Notes under the pieces: model-generated
Seen by the model: only the letters and a program-made list of their open reading frames with translations
Databases searched by the model: none
Told to the model about the DNA's origin: nothing
Shown here: positions 51,538 to 64,000 of the stretch, piece after piece
How positions within the stretch are numbered: the stretch's first letter is position 1
Layout of the letters: every line of letters starts with the position of its first letter
Made by a program: the position numbers and the translations under genes
Source: Ephydatia muelleri
Lineage: Eukaryota > Porifera > Demospongiae > Spongillida > Spongillidae
Direction of reading: 5' to 3'
Assembly: GCA_013339895.1 (NCBI GenBank)
Contig: JABACO010000007.1
Span: 109,501-173,500, forward strand
DNA length: 64,000 nt

Positions 51538-51609
51538 TCATTTGTCACAGCCGCCATTTCCTTCATTCATAGCCCCTCCCCCTCATGTACTCTAAATTCA
51601 GTGCAAAAT

Positions 51610-53214
51610 TTATGTGTTCAACTTAACAATGGTGTGGGTGGGTGTGGCTTGGTGTGAGTGGTTTTGTTTGGATCTGGAGTGTGGTGATGTGGTTCCCGTT
51701 GCTGGAGGTGTGGCTGTCATCAGAGGAGGTGTGGCCATTATCATCGCTTTCATCTGAGGATAGTTCAATATTGATCTGCAGTCGTTCCACAATAACTGGT
51801 AGATATTCAGCTGCAAAACTGATTGGTTGGTTCAAGCTGCAGTACTGTGGGAAGTCTTGTCCACTGCATCTCATCTCCAGAGGCACAGCTCTCACCTTTC
51901 TCACACAACAGTCTGGCAGCTTCGTACTTCTCTCTCATCACACAGCTTAGGAACTGTAAGTATATCACCAGAATGACTTGTAGGGAAGGAAGGAGGGAGG
52001 GAGGGAGGAAGGAGGGAAGGAAGGAGGGAGGAAGGAGGGAAGGAAGGAGGGAGGGAAGGAGGATGAGTTACCTCTGTAAGTAGCTCCAGAGGTGCACGAT
52101 GTCTTTCATCACAGGACAGTCCCTCCAGGGAAGCCATATCCACACCTGCTGCTTCGAGGATCTGTTCAGGAGTCCTCTCAATGTCCTCCTCCTCCTCCCC
52201 GCTCTCATCCTCCTCATCCCCGCTCTCATCCTCCTCATCCCCGCTCTCATCCTCCTCATCCCCGCTCTCATCCTCCTCATCCCCGCTCTCATCCTCCTCA
52301 TCCCCAGACTCTTCAGAACTGCTGCTTCCTGATGATCTGTGGGTGAACGAAGCATGGTGGCACGCCCTCACACTTACCTACACGTTCCAACCCTCCACCA
52401 GAAGTAACTCTGTGGGAGGGGCTCTGAGGGACTCCGTGGGAGGGGCTTTGAGGGACATCTAGGGATGGCTTTCTTGGTACTCCTGTGTCAGCAGAGATAT
52501 TACTTAGAATGAACCGTATCAACGTTATTTGATGCATTTTGATTTATACTTATAATGATTACAATGTTACAATATATGGGACAGTTTCCGCGAAAATTGC
52601 CCCACGGTTACAATGTTATAAAAATGCATCGCGTTTGAATCGCTATAACTTCCCAACGGATAACGCTATCGACTTCCTATTTTCAACACTTCATTCTACA
52701 CCATTTCACTATGAAGTGTTGAAAATAGGAAGTCGATAGCGTTATCCGTTGGGAAGTTATAGCGATTCAAACGCGATGCATTTTTATAACATTGTAACCG
52801 TGGGGCAATTTTCGCGGAAACTGTCCCATATATTGTATGTATGGGTATGTTCAAATGTCGGTGATTTTTATAACTCTCCGATTGTTGTGCCATATCGGCA
52901 CTGCTAGCATGTACGTTACGTCGCAACTGTGCAGTGCTACTGTACCGGTTAGAACGTTCTCGCAAGACCCGCTAATGTTTGGTTGCTTTCGGCCTTCTTC
53001 CGCAATCAATACATTTGAACCTTGTCGTAGAGATTCTCAAATGACGTGCTGAATGTGACGAATAACCAGTCGCCTTACCTTCCGTACGTAATATCTCCAT
53101 AGTGCTGCCTGCAGTTGTACGCTTCTGCTGCGGAGAGAGAAGGGTGAGAGGGGTGACGGAGGTAAGCACGAGTATTACGTGAGCGGAAGACGAAGCTAGT
53201 TGTCTTTTGGCCAT
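51610..53214 (-). CDS. ERICH2: ERICH2, right haplotype
   Basis: Mirror copy of 42938-44232. Here the frame reads through GLSCDERHRAPLELLTE, the family-expected sequence, unlike the left arm. The acidic repeat is expanded to about five SGDEEDE units (52190-52310). The C-terminal exon differs by one missing base near 51690, which changes the last residues. An intron carries the palindromic element at 52578-52827. Confidence 0.82.
52190..52312 (-). repeat. Coding 21-bp minisatellite in ERICH2
   Basis: About five tandem SGDEEDE-coding units, each 21 bases. The left haplotype has two (about 43579-43620). Confidence 0.88.
52578..52827. mobile_element. 250-bp near-perfect palindromic MITE, present in right haplotype only
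   Basis: Two arms of about 116 bases, beginning gggacagtttccgcgaaaat and mirrored at the far end, around an 18-base loop (ttctacaccatttcacta). Flanked on both sides by atatat. The left haplotype has the empty site (acaatatattacacaggg at about 43312-43330). Long terminal repeats and no coding capacity fit a foldback MITE. The superfamily is unresolved because the target duplication lies in an AT run. Confidence 0.87.
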
Positions 53215-53299
53215 ATTGCTTTGTTGATCAGCTGAATTGGTATCCACTAACAACAGCAAAAATACGAGAGTTGCGGGTAATTAGAAACGTTAGATTAAT

Positions 53300-53946
53300 A
53301 TGGCTGCTGCAGACAAGTTTGCTTTTTCTCGATTCGGAGAACAAAGAAGCTACAAGGTGAGAAAGACCGTTTTGCGACCCAAACTTTGTTTCATCAATTC
53401 AGTAGTCATCGGATACTGCCGGATATGACGAATATGTGGAAGGCGTGGAGCCAGAAGAAACTGTGTCCCTTCACACGCCCATAGGCCAGGTAGGTGGAGA
53501 GCGGCGGGAAGGGAGGGGTCGGCAGCCGGGGGAGGGAGAGTTCGTTGCTGACCGCATATGGACACGCCTTTTCACAAACGACGTGGCATTACACAAGTAT
53601 CACCACACCCCTGGGGGCCTCCGCCGGTCCCCAGGCCACTGGGCAGGGTGCCTCCCTCTCCTGGTCCCTCTGTTCTACACTGCTCTAGGACAATATCGGA
53701 TTCAGACTCATTACAAAGATGGGGTGGACCGGAACTGGATTAGGAAAGAATGGACAAGGTGTGTGTGTGTGTGTGTGGTGTGTGGGGTGTGTGTGTGTGG
53801 TGTGTGTGTGTGTGTTGTGTGTGTGTGTGTGGTGTGTTGTGTGTGTGTGTGTGTGTGTTGTGGTGTGTGTGTGTGTGTGTGTGTTGTGTGTGTTGTTGTG
53901 TGTGTCTGTGTGTGTTGTGTGTGTGTGTGTGTTGTGTGTGTGTGTG

Positions 53947-53981
<35 letters not shown>

Positions 53982-55619
53982 GTGTGTGTGTGTGTGTGTT
54001 GTGTGTGTGTGTTGTGTGTGTGTGTGTGTTGTGTGTGTGTGTGTGTGTGTGACATCAGTTCTTCAAACATAGGACGAAGAGATCCTGTGCCATTTGAGAT
54101 GAAGGACGACAACATGGGGTTGGGGCGCTGGCAGATGGAGGTTGGTACGAGTTGTTGAGTATGTGCGCACGTGAATCATACACACACCACCCTTGCATAT
54201 GGTCAAAACATGCACCTTCATGCACACACTCATGCACACACACACATTCACACACATCACCCCCACACATAATCCCCCACACACACACATCACCCCCACA
54301 CATCACCCCACCACACACACACACACACACACATCACACCTTGTAGTGGAGCAGGCACAGGACGCCACAGAGAAGCGCAAGCAGCTGGAGATAGAGAAAG
54401 AGGTCACACCAGATCTGATTGAGAAGTACAAGGCACATGTGGAGAAGGAGCAGAGGATATTTGATGCCACAGCGGACCTCAGACGCACATACTACTGTGA
54501 ACCATGTGACAAGCAGTACAGAACGTACTCCGAATTTGACAACCATCTCAACTCCTATGACCACCATCATAGACAGGTGGGTGTGGCTTGTGGGTGTGGT
54601 CATTCTGCTTTCCATTACGTTGTCCTTTTTTTCAGAGGTTGAAGGAGTTGTACCAGCAAGAACTAAGCAGAAAATTTGGTATGTTTTTCGTTTTCAAATA
54701 TTCACTAAAAGTATATCTCCATCCAATAACATTGAAGTGTGTGGATGTGATGGGGGTGTGACCGGGGTGTGGCTTTCTCAGGTGGTCAGAGGAACATCCA
54801 GGAGGAGAAGGAGAAGAAGATGGCTGCCAAGCAGGTTGCCGTAGAGAGGGAGAAGATGCTCGCAAGGAGGTGGGTGGAGTTTGACGCTTGCCACTCCTTT
54901 GTTAATTGTCCGTCTCCCGCCAAAAGGGCCCGAGGTGGTGCTAAACCCGGGCTTCAAGCCCATTGGTCTGGAAACAGCAGGCGCAGCAAGTAGCAAACCT
55001 ACAAGTCCTGATGGGGGTGTGGCCAGTGATGAGGAGATGGCGAGAGTGTCGGAGAAGAAGGCAAAGATGGCCAAGTACGGTCTGAAGTTTGAGTCTGCTG
55101 GCATGCTGTCTAGTGTATCGGAGAAGGCCACACCCAAAGCTCCACCCAAAGCACCGCAGCAATGCATCGATATATTTGCTGAGACTGACCATGTTTCCGT
55201 GACAACAGAGCACATTCCTGCCCCACCCCCTGCCGATGACGATGATGTGTGTGAGGGAGAGGGAGAGGGTGGTGATGATGTCACAGCTCCTGGTGACTGG
55301 GAGGATGATCCCGCAGCTGTGAGACCTTCCTTCTCCATGAATCCCCTCACCTCCTCCTTCAGCAAGACACAGGCCACCCCACATTTCCTTAGTACTCTCT
55401 CGCGTCCCACCCCTGCTCCAACCCAAGCCCAGTTGCCCCCCTCTTCCTACTCCATCTAATGCCCATCAGACTGCAGGTCCACCCCCACTGGTACGTAAAG
55501 GCTACCAAGCTACACAGTCCTTCAAGACTGAGAGCAGCGATGAGGAGGATGAAGGTCTAATTAGAGCACGTCTTCCCGCCAGCAAAGAACATAAAATCAA
55601 ATTTAGTATTAAGAAGTGA
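53300..55619 (+). CDS. GPATCH8: GPATCH8/ZNF804-type G-patch protein, right haplotype
   Basis: Mirror copy of 40548-42852. The same G-patch and C2H2 finger can be read. An extra A (ctaaaccc versus ctaaccc) near 54943 and an extra C near 55440 break the last exon, which is intact in the left arm. These are homopolymer indels, so error is more likely than a null allele. Confidence 0.85.
53759..54072 (+). repeat. (GT)n intron of GPATCH8-like gene, right haplotype
   Basis: Counterpart of 42093-42393. Similar length (314 versus 301 bases) but a different pattern of TT and GG interruptions. Confidence 0.88.
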
Positions 55620-56045
55620 TTTGTATTATGTGACTGACCTGTGCACATAAGTAATGTTGTGTGTGGATATCTGTGTTCAATTGTACAACCTAATTTTTTT
55701 TTTTTTTACATTGTACAGCTTGGACATATTTCTGTCCTTTCAGCTTTCCTTTAGTCACTTGACGTGTACAACCTAACTTGCCCAAAGTGGTAATCTCATC
55801 AGTCCAAATTAACCAATGCTACTGTCTATAACACCACCCCATCAGCTGTCAGAAGCAACCCAGCTCCGAGACCTTCAGTGTGAGGTAGTGCCCAGACCAC
55901 CATCCTCCTGGCCAGTTAGCAATCTTAAAGTGTTGTGCACTAAATGGAGTAAACACTACACGCAGGCCTGGTAACTTCGACATAAAAGAAATGAAATAAT
56001 ACTCAAAAAAAAGGTGAAAATGCTATTGGCGATGTGGTCTGGGAA

Positions 56046-58015
56046 CTAGTGGACTTTCCCCAGAAACACATCCAGTCCTAGTCCGACAAACACCAGAACC
56101 ACGCCCATCCACTGATGGATGTCCAGCTGGTTTCCAAAGATGAGCACAGAGCCCAGGATGGTGAAGAACTTGCGAGTGGTGGTGAAGATGGAGCAGGTCA
56201 GAGGACCAAACTTGGCTATGGTGACAAAGATGAACACCTAGACAGAAGAAGGAGTCAGAGGGATGTCCCTATAAACCCCACCCATGCCACGCCCCTTTAC
56301 CTGTCCCAGGGCACTAGCACAGCCAAATGCTAGGAGGTCCCAGAACACCTCTGGATGCCTCTGAATGAAGGAAACGGCTAGGAACACCTCCCCTGTACAA
56401 AACATGGCTGCAGGAGAGCGTATCAGGGAGGGATGGAGGGGTGTAGAAGGGAGGAAGTGTAGAGGGTATAGAAGGAAGTGAAGAGGGTGTGAAAGGGAGG
56501 AAGTGTAGAGGGTGTAGAAGGGAGGAAGTGTAGAGGGTGTAGAAGGGAGGAAGTGTAGAGGGTGTAGAAGGGAGGAAGTGAAGAGGGTGTGAAAGGGAGG
56601 AAGTGTAGAGGGTGTAGAAGGGAGAAGTGTAGAGGGTGTAGAAGGGAGGAAGTGTAGAGGGGAGCACATGGATGCAGGATAGTAAGTACCAACCAATGGT
56701 AAGGTAGATTAAAGCATAGAAGTTGACAGCAAACATCATCTGCATGGCTCTGATGGAGTGATGGTCTTTTAGTCTGTCCTGCAAAGCAGCAGTGACCCCA
56801 TCCAGTGTGAGGGAGACCAACTGTGGAGAGAGGGGTGTGGGAGGGTGTGGATAGAGGGGTGGTGGAGGGAAGGGGTGGAGGGAAGAGTGGGTGTGTGGGA
56901 GGGGTGATAGAGGGAAGGTGTGGAGAGAAGTGTGTGTTGTGGAATGTTGAGAAAGGAGAAAGCAATAGAGCAGGGAAAATGAAAGTGAAGGGTCTAGTAG
57001 CGATACTTCCCACCAGCCTATGCTTCTATTTAATGCCCTGCCCTACTGCCTCTTACCACCAACAGCTCCCCTATGCCAAGCACATGGAACAGCCTGGGGG
57101 TGTGTTCATCAGTGGGCAGGGACGTGTTGTCGTCGTACAGGAATAGGGCCACGCCCACCACTATGAAGAGGACAATCATGTACTTGAGGAGGGGGTAGCG
57201 CTTCCGACCAATCAGAACGCCCAGTAGAAGAACAGGGATGGGCTTGGCAGACTTGCCCAGAACCTGTAGATAGTCAATGGTGAGGCTGTGCTCCAATGCA
57301 ATGTATCCGCACCACACGTGCACTGCACATAACGCCGCACTACGTACTTGTACATGTACGTACTTGTGTTGGGTAGCTGATGAAGGCTAAAGATGTGTTG
57401 CTGGCCACCATTGCTCCCACGTAGCTGAAGGAGAGGAGCGCGCAGACGCCATACGGTTTGAGAGAGAGCTGTTCTCCAGTGTACTTGGCGGCTACATGGA
57501 TGGTGGGCTCCGATTAGGGCGTGATTTTAGTTAAACCCTTGCTCACCGAGCCACGCAACGATAACATCCACGAAACACTGTATGGCCACCAGGAAGAGGA
57601 AATAATGGAAGCGTTCTCCGTTGAAACCTTGCTTCGCACTACATACGCGCATATGTGAGGGAAAAAGGGGGTGGGTGGGGGGTGGGGGGGAGAGATTGAA
57701 TGTGGCAGTAGCTATACGAAGCATAAGAACGTACATCCTCTCTTGTAGAAGGCCGTACACGAAGTAAGAACAGAAGATGCCCCAGAAGCAGACCACGAAG
57801 GCAAATCCGAAGACTTTCTTCTCCTTATGATGTTTGATGGCATGGTGGTCCAATCCTTGTTCCATACCAGTATATTCCGCTTTGTCCATCGCATTAGTTA
57901 CCTTCTCGCTCCCTCGGGCGTCTTGGCCAACACCAGACTTGGGACCAGCTTTGTCTTGTCTATGTTTTGGCTTCTCCTGCGGACGTTTCAAAGTACTGTG
58001 GCTAGGTTTGTCCAT
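56046..58015 (-). CDS. SLC35B1: SLC35B1, right haplotype
   Basis: Mirror copy of 38125-40120 with the same exons and the same start context. It is shorter by about one 25-bp unit of the intronic minisatellite. Confidence 0.9.
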
Positions 58016-58422
58016 TTTACGATTTAATGAACGCTCATTGCGGTATAAAAACGAAACCCAAACAGTGAACATATGATTTCAACCAATGAAAAGACAGCAC
58101 GATGATTGTACTTGTGTTGTGTCGGTGCGCAACCATGTGTGCAGCCTTAAAGAGGCAGCTTTATACACCTTCACTACATCTGAGATGGAAACTCACCCCT
58201 AACTCAACACACCCCCAGCTCAGCAACTTAGTGTTACAGACCACAAGTCACCTGTGAACTATCTATACTTCAGGGCAACCTTTGAGTAGTAAAGGCTGGA
58301 GTGCAGAGCTGTTAGTGTGCATATACTACTATATAATTGGGGGGGGGGGGGGGGGGGGGGAAGTTTAACGTACATGTTTACAAGTTGGACAGAGATAAAT
58401 GTAAAAAAATAAGAGGATTATC

Positions 58423-60279
58423 TTAAGTCCTTGTTGCATGAATATCACGACGAAAGGGTGGTTGTGCTGTTGTTGTATTCTTCAAAGGGGAGGGGTTAGG
58501 GGAGGGCACAGAGCTGTTTGTAGTTTCACTTTCGTCATCAGTACTTTCTTCGACAATGAAGCTGAATTCATGTTCTGCTCGCTCCTCAGACGTGATGTGT
58601 GGCATTCCTGACAGGAATTCTGTAAATCTGACAAATAAATGATCAGCTCAATGGGACGAGCTTCTCATACAAGCTGCCCCCAGTGAGGGTGACCTGGAGT
58701 GTGGACATGGTGACATGGAGTGTGGACATGGTGACATGGAGTGTGGACATGGTGACATGGAGTGTGGACATGGTGACATGGAGTGTGGACATGGTGACAT
58801 GGAGTGTGGACATGGTGACATGGAGTGTGGACTTAGAGTGTGGACATGGTGACAAGGAGTGTGGACATCGTCCAACAATTAAATATATGGATTGTGGATA
58901 TTGAAGTACAGGTTGAGTGTGGACTTCTAAAGAAGACCATCTGCATCCAGAGGACACACCAACCTCTGCCTACCTCTTAGGATCTTGCAGCTTGCTAACA
59001 GTACCCCAAATTTCTTCGTTCTTCAGCGAGCTCTTGCAGTGTTTCCTCAGATTCTCCAATGCACGTTTTGTCTCCACCTCACCCATAGCATCATATTCCT
59101 GGGGAGGATGAGATCACGTGACAGTCGCACTATGCCACACCCACCTCCATGGTCAGCAGACGTCGCTTCGGATACCTCTGCTTGAAAGGGTTAAAGAAAG
59201 ATAAGCATCTGATGACAGGTGCTAGACAGCAGCAGATGGGAGCACACAGAGCATCCCATATCCAGCATCTGTATGTGGGGGTGTGGTACATCATGACCAC
59301 ACCTCCTTACCATCCCCCCCAACCCCCTTACATGAAGTTAACAAAGATACTGGAAATCAATACTAATCCAATTCCAGTTAGAGCCACCCAATACAGCTGA
59401 TGAAATGATGAATAGATCATCACCACGGCAACAAGCTGCGCCCCCCATTGCAGTAGGTTCATGGTCCTGGGATCTGGTGCTCCCAATCGGTAGACCACAG
59501 CAAAGGTGACCAGTCCTGAGATCACCCCATAGCCCACTAGATACAGCCAGTACTCCCACAAGAGCTCCATCATGTGAAGCATACCATAATACAACACAGA
59601 GGCCACTACAGAGTAGCCACCCAACAGAACTCCCCAACCAAAGACACTGGACTGAGGGAAGAGAAGAGGATGTGGTCACAGTTGCTATGGTACCCTTAAA
59701 CCACACCCCCTTGCCTTGGGGACCATTCTGTAGAAGATAAAGAGGAGCAGGAGAAGTGACATGACCACGCCCAGCAGAACACTGGTTGAGTAGTACACTC
59801 CTATGTTCCTGTAGGGGTGTGGCATTGAGTGTGGTTATGGTTGGGGGTGTGGTCATGGTTGTTCAAATATACCAGGGGTGTGGTCTGGGTGAGTGGCTAA
59901 CCTGCTCAGAGATGGGGCGATGAAGAAGAGGATGAGACCAATGACCAGCAGACCCGGGTAGTAAAGTGGGAGTGTTGTGGTCACCATGAGAGTGTACTCC
60001 AACCCCTCTGATGAGGGGGTGTGGTCTGTTCCCCTCACCTCCACACAGCTCACCCCAATGGGAGACAAGACAAGATGGCCGCTCCCATGAGCAGTGTCCA
60101 GTGTGTCGTTCTCCACACGGAAGAGTTGAACAAGAGGTGGGGGAGCTTGTTCTGTTGCTATGGAGATCACCACGGCATCCCATACGTGGAGGAGGGCGAG
60201 GGGAGTGTACGGATCTGATCCCATGTAGCAGTATCTGTGTGAGTCTTCACTGGTGGGCACAGCTCTATGCAAGGGCAGC

Positions 60280-60311
<32 letters not shown>

Positions 60312-60605
60312 ATGGCTAGTACAATGTAACTACAGCCAACCTTATGTTCAGAAAGAAGTTTGTCCAACTGCATACCTGTGTGTGTATGTGTGTGTGTGTG
60401 TGTGCGTGTGTGTGTGTGTGTGTGTTGAAGTAGGAAAACATAGAAATTGTTACCTAAAATCTCTTAACCTATTTGAACAAAAATGTTAGGCCATTTGTTT
60501 AGTGACCATGTTACCGGACTTACATTTCGGGGGAGAACACTGGACGGAGATTCCAGTGGAAATACGAATCAAAAAAAGCTGTACCAATAATATCCACGCT
60601 TGCAT
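58423..60605 (-). CDS. NEMP1: NEMP, right haplotype
   Basis: Mirror copy of 35534-37716, with the same signal peptide start at 60605 and stop at 58423. All diagnostic motifs are kept. Confidence 0.88.
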
Positions 60606-61162
60606 GGTTCACGACCCGCCTTTTTTTCTTTCTCTCGCTCCGCCTATCTTACATCTAATTAGAGCAATAAACTAATTAAATTACGTCACAACAATCGGTA
60701 CGACGGGTCTTGGTCTTTCACGATTTCGTCACCAAATAGTAATTTTCAGTATCAATCTGGAGCCAGGATACAAATGACATTTAGCACTACGTCACGCTCA
60801 GACTACATTGTCCGCAAGGTACATGTACATGTACATGGTAAGATAATCTTGGGCTGGTTAAGATGTAGACTTTCATTTGCCGTCCTTAGATCATCGTTAT
60901 ATGCATTAGAGGAAGTAGATCTTCTTTCCCTTCTTTCCACCATCCGATTAGAAACACCACCGACATAGCACTCAGAGGGCCGTGTACCAATTGACCTCCA
61001 TTTATGACAGTATGACTGCAATCCATATTAACGCATAGCAAAGGTGTGGCTACGTCAAGACTATACATCATAACATTAACCGAGGCATGATGTCATAACA
61101 TATTAATCACGCTTAAACATTAAACTTCATTTCATGCAAAGTAAATGTAGCTATGTTACCTG

Positions 61163-61936
61163 TTACAAGATTTCACATGATAGTTTAAAACTGTTCTTGT
61201 ACAGGAAAGACTTCTGACATGCAGCATTGCTGCATCTCAACCTCTCACCAGTATGAATCCTGCTGTGGGCCTTCAATGACCCTAGGTGTCTAAATGATCT
61301 TTTACAGAAACATTTGTACAATTTCTTGTCTGTATGGGTGTTCATATGTGACCTCAAATATGACTGGCATGAAAACGCCTTTCCACATTGTTCACACTGA
61401 TGTGGTCTCTCTCCAGTATGAGTGAGTATGTGACATTTCAGCTTTTGCTGCCGTGAAAATGTCTTTCCACATTGTTGACACTGATGTGGTCTCTCTCCAG
61501 TATGAGTGAACATGTGCTCTTTCAGATGATGCTGCCGTGAAAATGTCTTTCCACATTGTTTACACTGATGTGGTCTCTCTCCAGTATGAGTGAGCATGTG
61601 AGCTTTCAGATGTTGCTGCCGTGAAAATGTCTTTCCACATTGTTCACACTGATGTGGTCTCTCTCCAGCATGTGTGAGTATGTGAGTTTTCAGATTTGAT
61701 TGAAGTGAAAATGTCTTTCCACATTGTTCACACTGATGTGGTCTCTCTCCAGTATGTGTGAGTATGTGAGTTTTCAGATTTGATTGAAGTGAAAATGTCT
61801 TTCCACATTGTACACACTGATGTGGTTTCTCTCCAGTATGAGTGAGCATGTGACGTTTCAGATTTTGCTGCCGTGAAAACGCCTTTCCACATTGTTCACA
61901 CTGATATGTTTGTACTTCTTTGCTGCGTTGAGCCAT
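61163..61936 (-). CDS. C2H2 zinc-finger protein, right haplotype
   Basis: Mirror position of 34211-34987. It has nine fingers beginning MAQRSKEVQTYQCEQCGKAF. Helix residues are RQQNLKR, LQSNLKT, LQSNLKT, RQQHLKA, RQHHLKE, RQQKLKC and CQSYLRS, so fingers 3, 4, 6 and 7 differ from the left haplotype. One extra T in the last finger (YKNSFKLSCEIL instead of YKNSLNYHVKSC) alters the C-terminus, probably a homopolymer error. Confidence 0.83.
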   Translation of the reverse strand: MAQRSKEVQTYQCEQCGKAFSRQQNLKRHMLTHTGEKPHQCVQCGKTFSLQSNLKTHILTHTGERPHQCEQCGKTFSLQSNLKTHILTHAGERPHQCEQCGKTFSRQQHLKAHMLTHTGERPHQCKQCGKTFSRQHHLKEHMFTHTGERPHQCQQCGKTFSRQQKLKCHILTHTGERPHQCEQCGKAFSCQSYLRSHMNTHTDKKLYKCFCKRSFRHLGSLKAHSRIHTGERLRCSNAACQKSFLYKNSFKLSCEIL

Positions 61937-62215
61937 CTGAAGACTAAAGTGACAATATGATATGTGCATTCAATGTAGCCACTCATGCACATAAGATTGT
62001 ACCTGCTGTAATGCAGGTCTACCTATGGGACCTGGGTAAGCAGTCCAAATAGGCCCTCCTAGACTAGTACCCAGACCCTACTGACGTAAGCATTCATTAG
62101 ATATAGCACATTATCCCTACATTAGGAGGTTCTGAGTCCCCCCCCCCCCCCCACTCCTCAACCATATTGAGGTGAAATGATTAAAATATGTACATTGAAA
62201 TTGTGAGGAGGGATG

Positions 62216-62766
62216 GAGGATATAAGCAGGTCATGTGAGGAGGGAGGATATAAGCAGGTCATGTGAGGAGGGAGGATATCAGCAGGTCAGGTGAGGAGGG
62301 AGGATATAAGTAGGTCATGTGAGGAGGGAGGATATAAGCAGGTCATGTGAGAAGGGAGGATATAAGCAGGTCATGTGAGGAGGGAGGATATCAGCAGGTC
62401 AGGTGAGGAGGGAGGATATAAGCAGGTCATGTGAGGAGGGAGGATATAAGCAGGTCATGTGAGGAAGGAGGATATAAGCAGGTCATGTGAGGAGGGAGGA
62501 TATAAGCAGGTCATGTGGGGAGGGAGGATATAAGCAGGTCATGTGAGGAGGGAGGATATAAGCAGGTCATGTGAGGAGGGAGGATATCAGCAGGTCAGGT
62601 GAGGAGGGAGGATATAAGCAGGTCATGTGAGGAGGGAGGATATAAGCAGGTCATGTGAGGAAGGAGGATATAAGCTGGTCATGTGTGGAGGGAGGATATA
62701 AGCAGGTCATGTGAGGAGGGAGGATATAAGCAGGTCATGTGAGGAGGGAGGATATAAGCAGGAGAT
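62216..62766. repeat. 28-bp satellite, about 20 copies, right haplotype
   Basis: Complement of the array at 33587-33945, with about seven more units. Units contain aggtcatgtgaggagggagg. Confidence 0.9.
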
Positions 62767-62779
62767 GGGTGCAGGCCAT

Positions 62780-63290
62780 GTAGCCACGCCACTGAGCTGT
62801 GCATTACTACAGCTGAGGGTGTTGACAACAAACACCATTCTTTTTAGCGCCAAATCACTCATCGCTTGTAGTGAAAGGCTAGTCAAGCAGCAATATCCCA
62901 TGGAAACCGCGTCAAGCAGCAATATCCCCTGGAAACCACTTTGTGCAAGGAAATCTCCAAGGCAGGGAGACTCGCAGAGCTAGAGGCGCAGGATGTGCAT
63001 GAGTGTGTGATAAAAGCTGCATTCTTTCTCTTCATGACCAGCATGGCCTTTCTGGCTCACCTGCTTCGCTACTCTAGCCCGACTTGGCAATTTCTTTGCA
63101 AAAAGCAGTTTCCATGCTGCCTTTTGCAGTAAGCAATGAGTGATTTGGTTATGAAAAAACAAGAAAATAATTTAAATAACGTGTCTAATGTTGCCAATCT
63201 AGATTTCTTTGATGGGATCTTCTTTAGCACATGGACACATCAATAACAAGCTCCAACAATAAAGTATTGATCGAAAATTAGTCAACGATG
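62780..63290 (-). repeat. Duplicated unit, block B, copy 3
   Basis: Complement of 33060-33570; no large transposon is present. Confidence 0.75.
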
Positions 63291-63409
63291 AAAATATGGT
63301 AAATACTCATGCATGCTTACCACGTATATAAAGGTCAACTGTTTTCACGTTGCGTAATGCGCAATGAGAAAAGATAAAAGTCAACGCTCTGTGTATGGGT
63401 GAAAGACGC

Positions 63410-64000
63410 TATAACCATGGTTTCTTGGGCCCAGAGCTGAAACTGTATGAAGAATTAACCTGCATTGGGAGCTTTTCATGATACACTCCCACGAATGCCA
63501 ACAATCTGAATTACTGCCCACCATAGGGCACAATCGTCCCCCGCGTCTGGTCCCCAGACGATCAGAACAACTCGTCGCGTGCCAAGCACGAGACTGGCCT
63601 CGTGCATTCAAAGTTGCGTCTGGGAGGGTAATCATATTGTACGTTTACTGCTACACGTACGTGGGAGTTCTTACGAACACAAGGACACATGGCCTCGATC
63701 CCTAAACGTCCCATTAGACTCATGACGTAAGCTAGCAAAGTGGCCTTTCCTTGCGTACGCGCTATGACTTAACGCGGCCTGCACTTCAAGCAAGTACTAA
63801 ATTTAAGGTGAACAGGGCTTTGTGTGTAACGAGTCTAATGACTTACCTGAAAATGTCTTGATTGCAAGATCCAAGTACTGTCCCAGAGTGATAGATTCGT
63901 TCCCAGACCAAATGTTTCACCGCAGTGGTGATGTAATTCGTCCACTGTTGTGAAAGAACGGGTCTGGGTACGTGACTATTAGAGCTGAAATCTGAGGGAC
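63410..64000 (-). repeat. Duplicated unit, block A, copy 3 (cut by window end)
   Basis: Complement of block A, with the conserved donor at 63847/63846. It keeps the segment that copy 2 lacks (near 63915-63960), as in copy 1, but resembles copy 2 around 63520-63570. Confidence 0.75.

Larger units (their letters stand above)
49346..64000 (-). repeat. Right arm of giant inverted duplication
   Basis: Complement of about 32400-46490. It runs to the window edge and probably beyond. Confidence 0.93.

Overview
The window looks like a compact early-branching animal genome, most likely a sponge. Host genes sit tens to a few hundred bases apart, most introns are about 40-150 bp with GT..AG ends, and the set includes animal-type genes (ATF2/7-type bZIP, CLASP, PLEKHF, NEMP, FAIM, ERICH2, GPATCH8-type, SLC48A1). 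The sponge assignment is an inference from architecture, not a match to a reference.

1-16.6 kb holds ordinary host genes: NIFK (+, 5' end cut off), an ATF2/ATF7-like factor (-), a divergent myosin motor with an SH2 tail (-), a phafin (PLEKHF, +), XPNPEP1 (+, cut by a 100-N gap at 11175-11274), CLASP (+, its 5' half lost at the same gap), the heme transporter SLC48A1/HRG1 (-) and one unrecognised gene (+).

17.6-35 kb is accessory. A unit made of a conserved 5' non-coding exon, an intron, satellite arrays and a C2H2 zinc-finger gene occurs twice in tandem (about 17.6-30.4 kb and 32.1-35.0 kb). The intron of the first copy carries a large DNA transposon coding for an RNase-H-like transposase, a Ulp1-type protease and a PHD finger (19.1-25.9 kb). 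That element is itself split by an intact hAT element (20956-24181, 15-bp terminal inverted repeats, 8-bp target duplication). A separate short non-autonomous hAT element lies at 27943-28908. Between the units are broken NEMP pieces and unexplained exon-like stretches.

32.1-64 kb is one region given twice. The left arm (about 32.1-48.3 kb) carries ZNF, NEMP, SLC35B1, GPATCH8-like, ERICH2, FAIM and MCM6. After a 1000-N gap (48346-49345) the right arm (49.3-64 kb) carries the same genes in reverse order and orientation. The arms differ by substitutions, one-base indels that break different genes in each arm, repeat-copy changes and a 250-bp palindromic insertion present only on the right. This is best read as two haplotypes scaffolded tail to tail, not a biological palindrome. 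One-base indels in coding exons, densest next to the gaps, are more likely assembly errors than real mutations.
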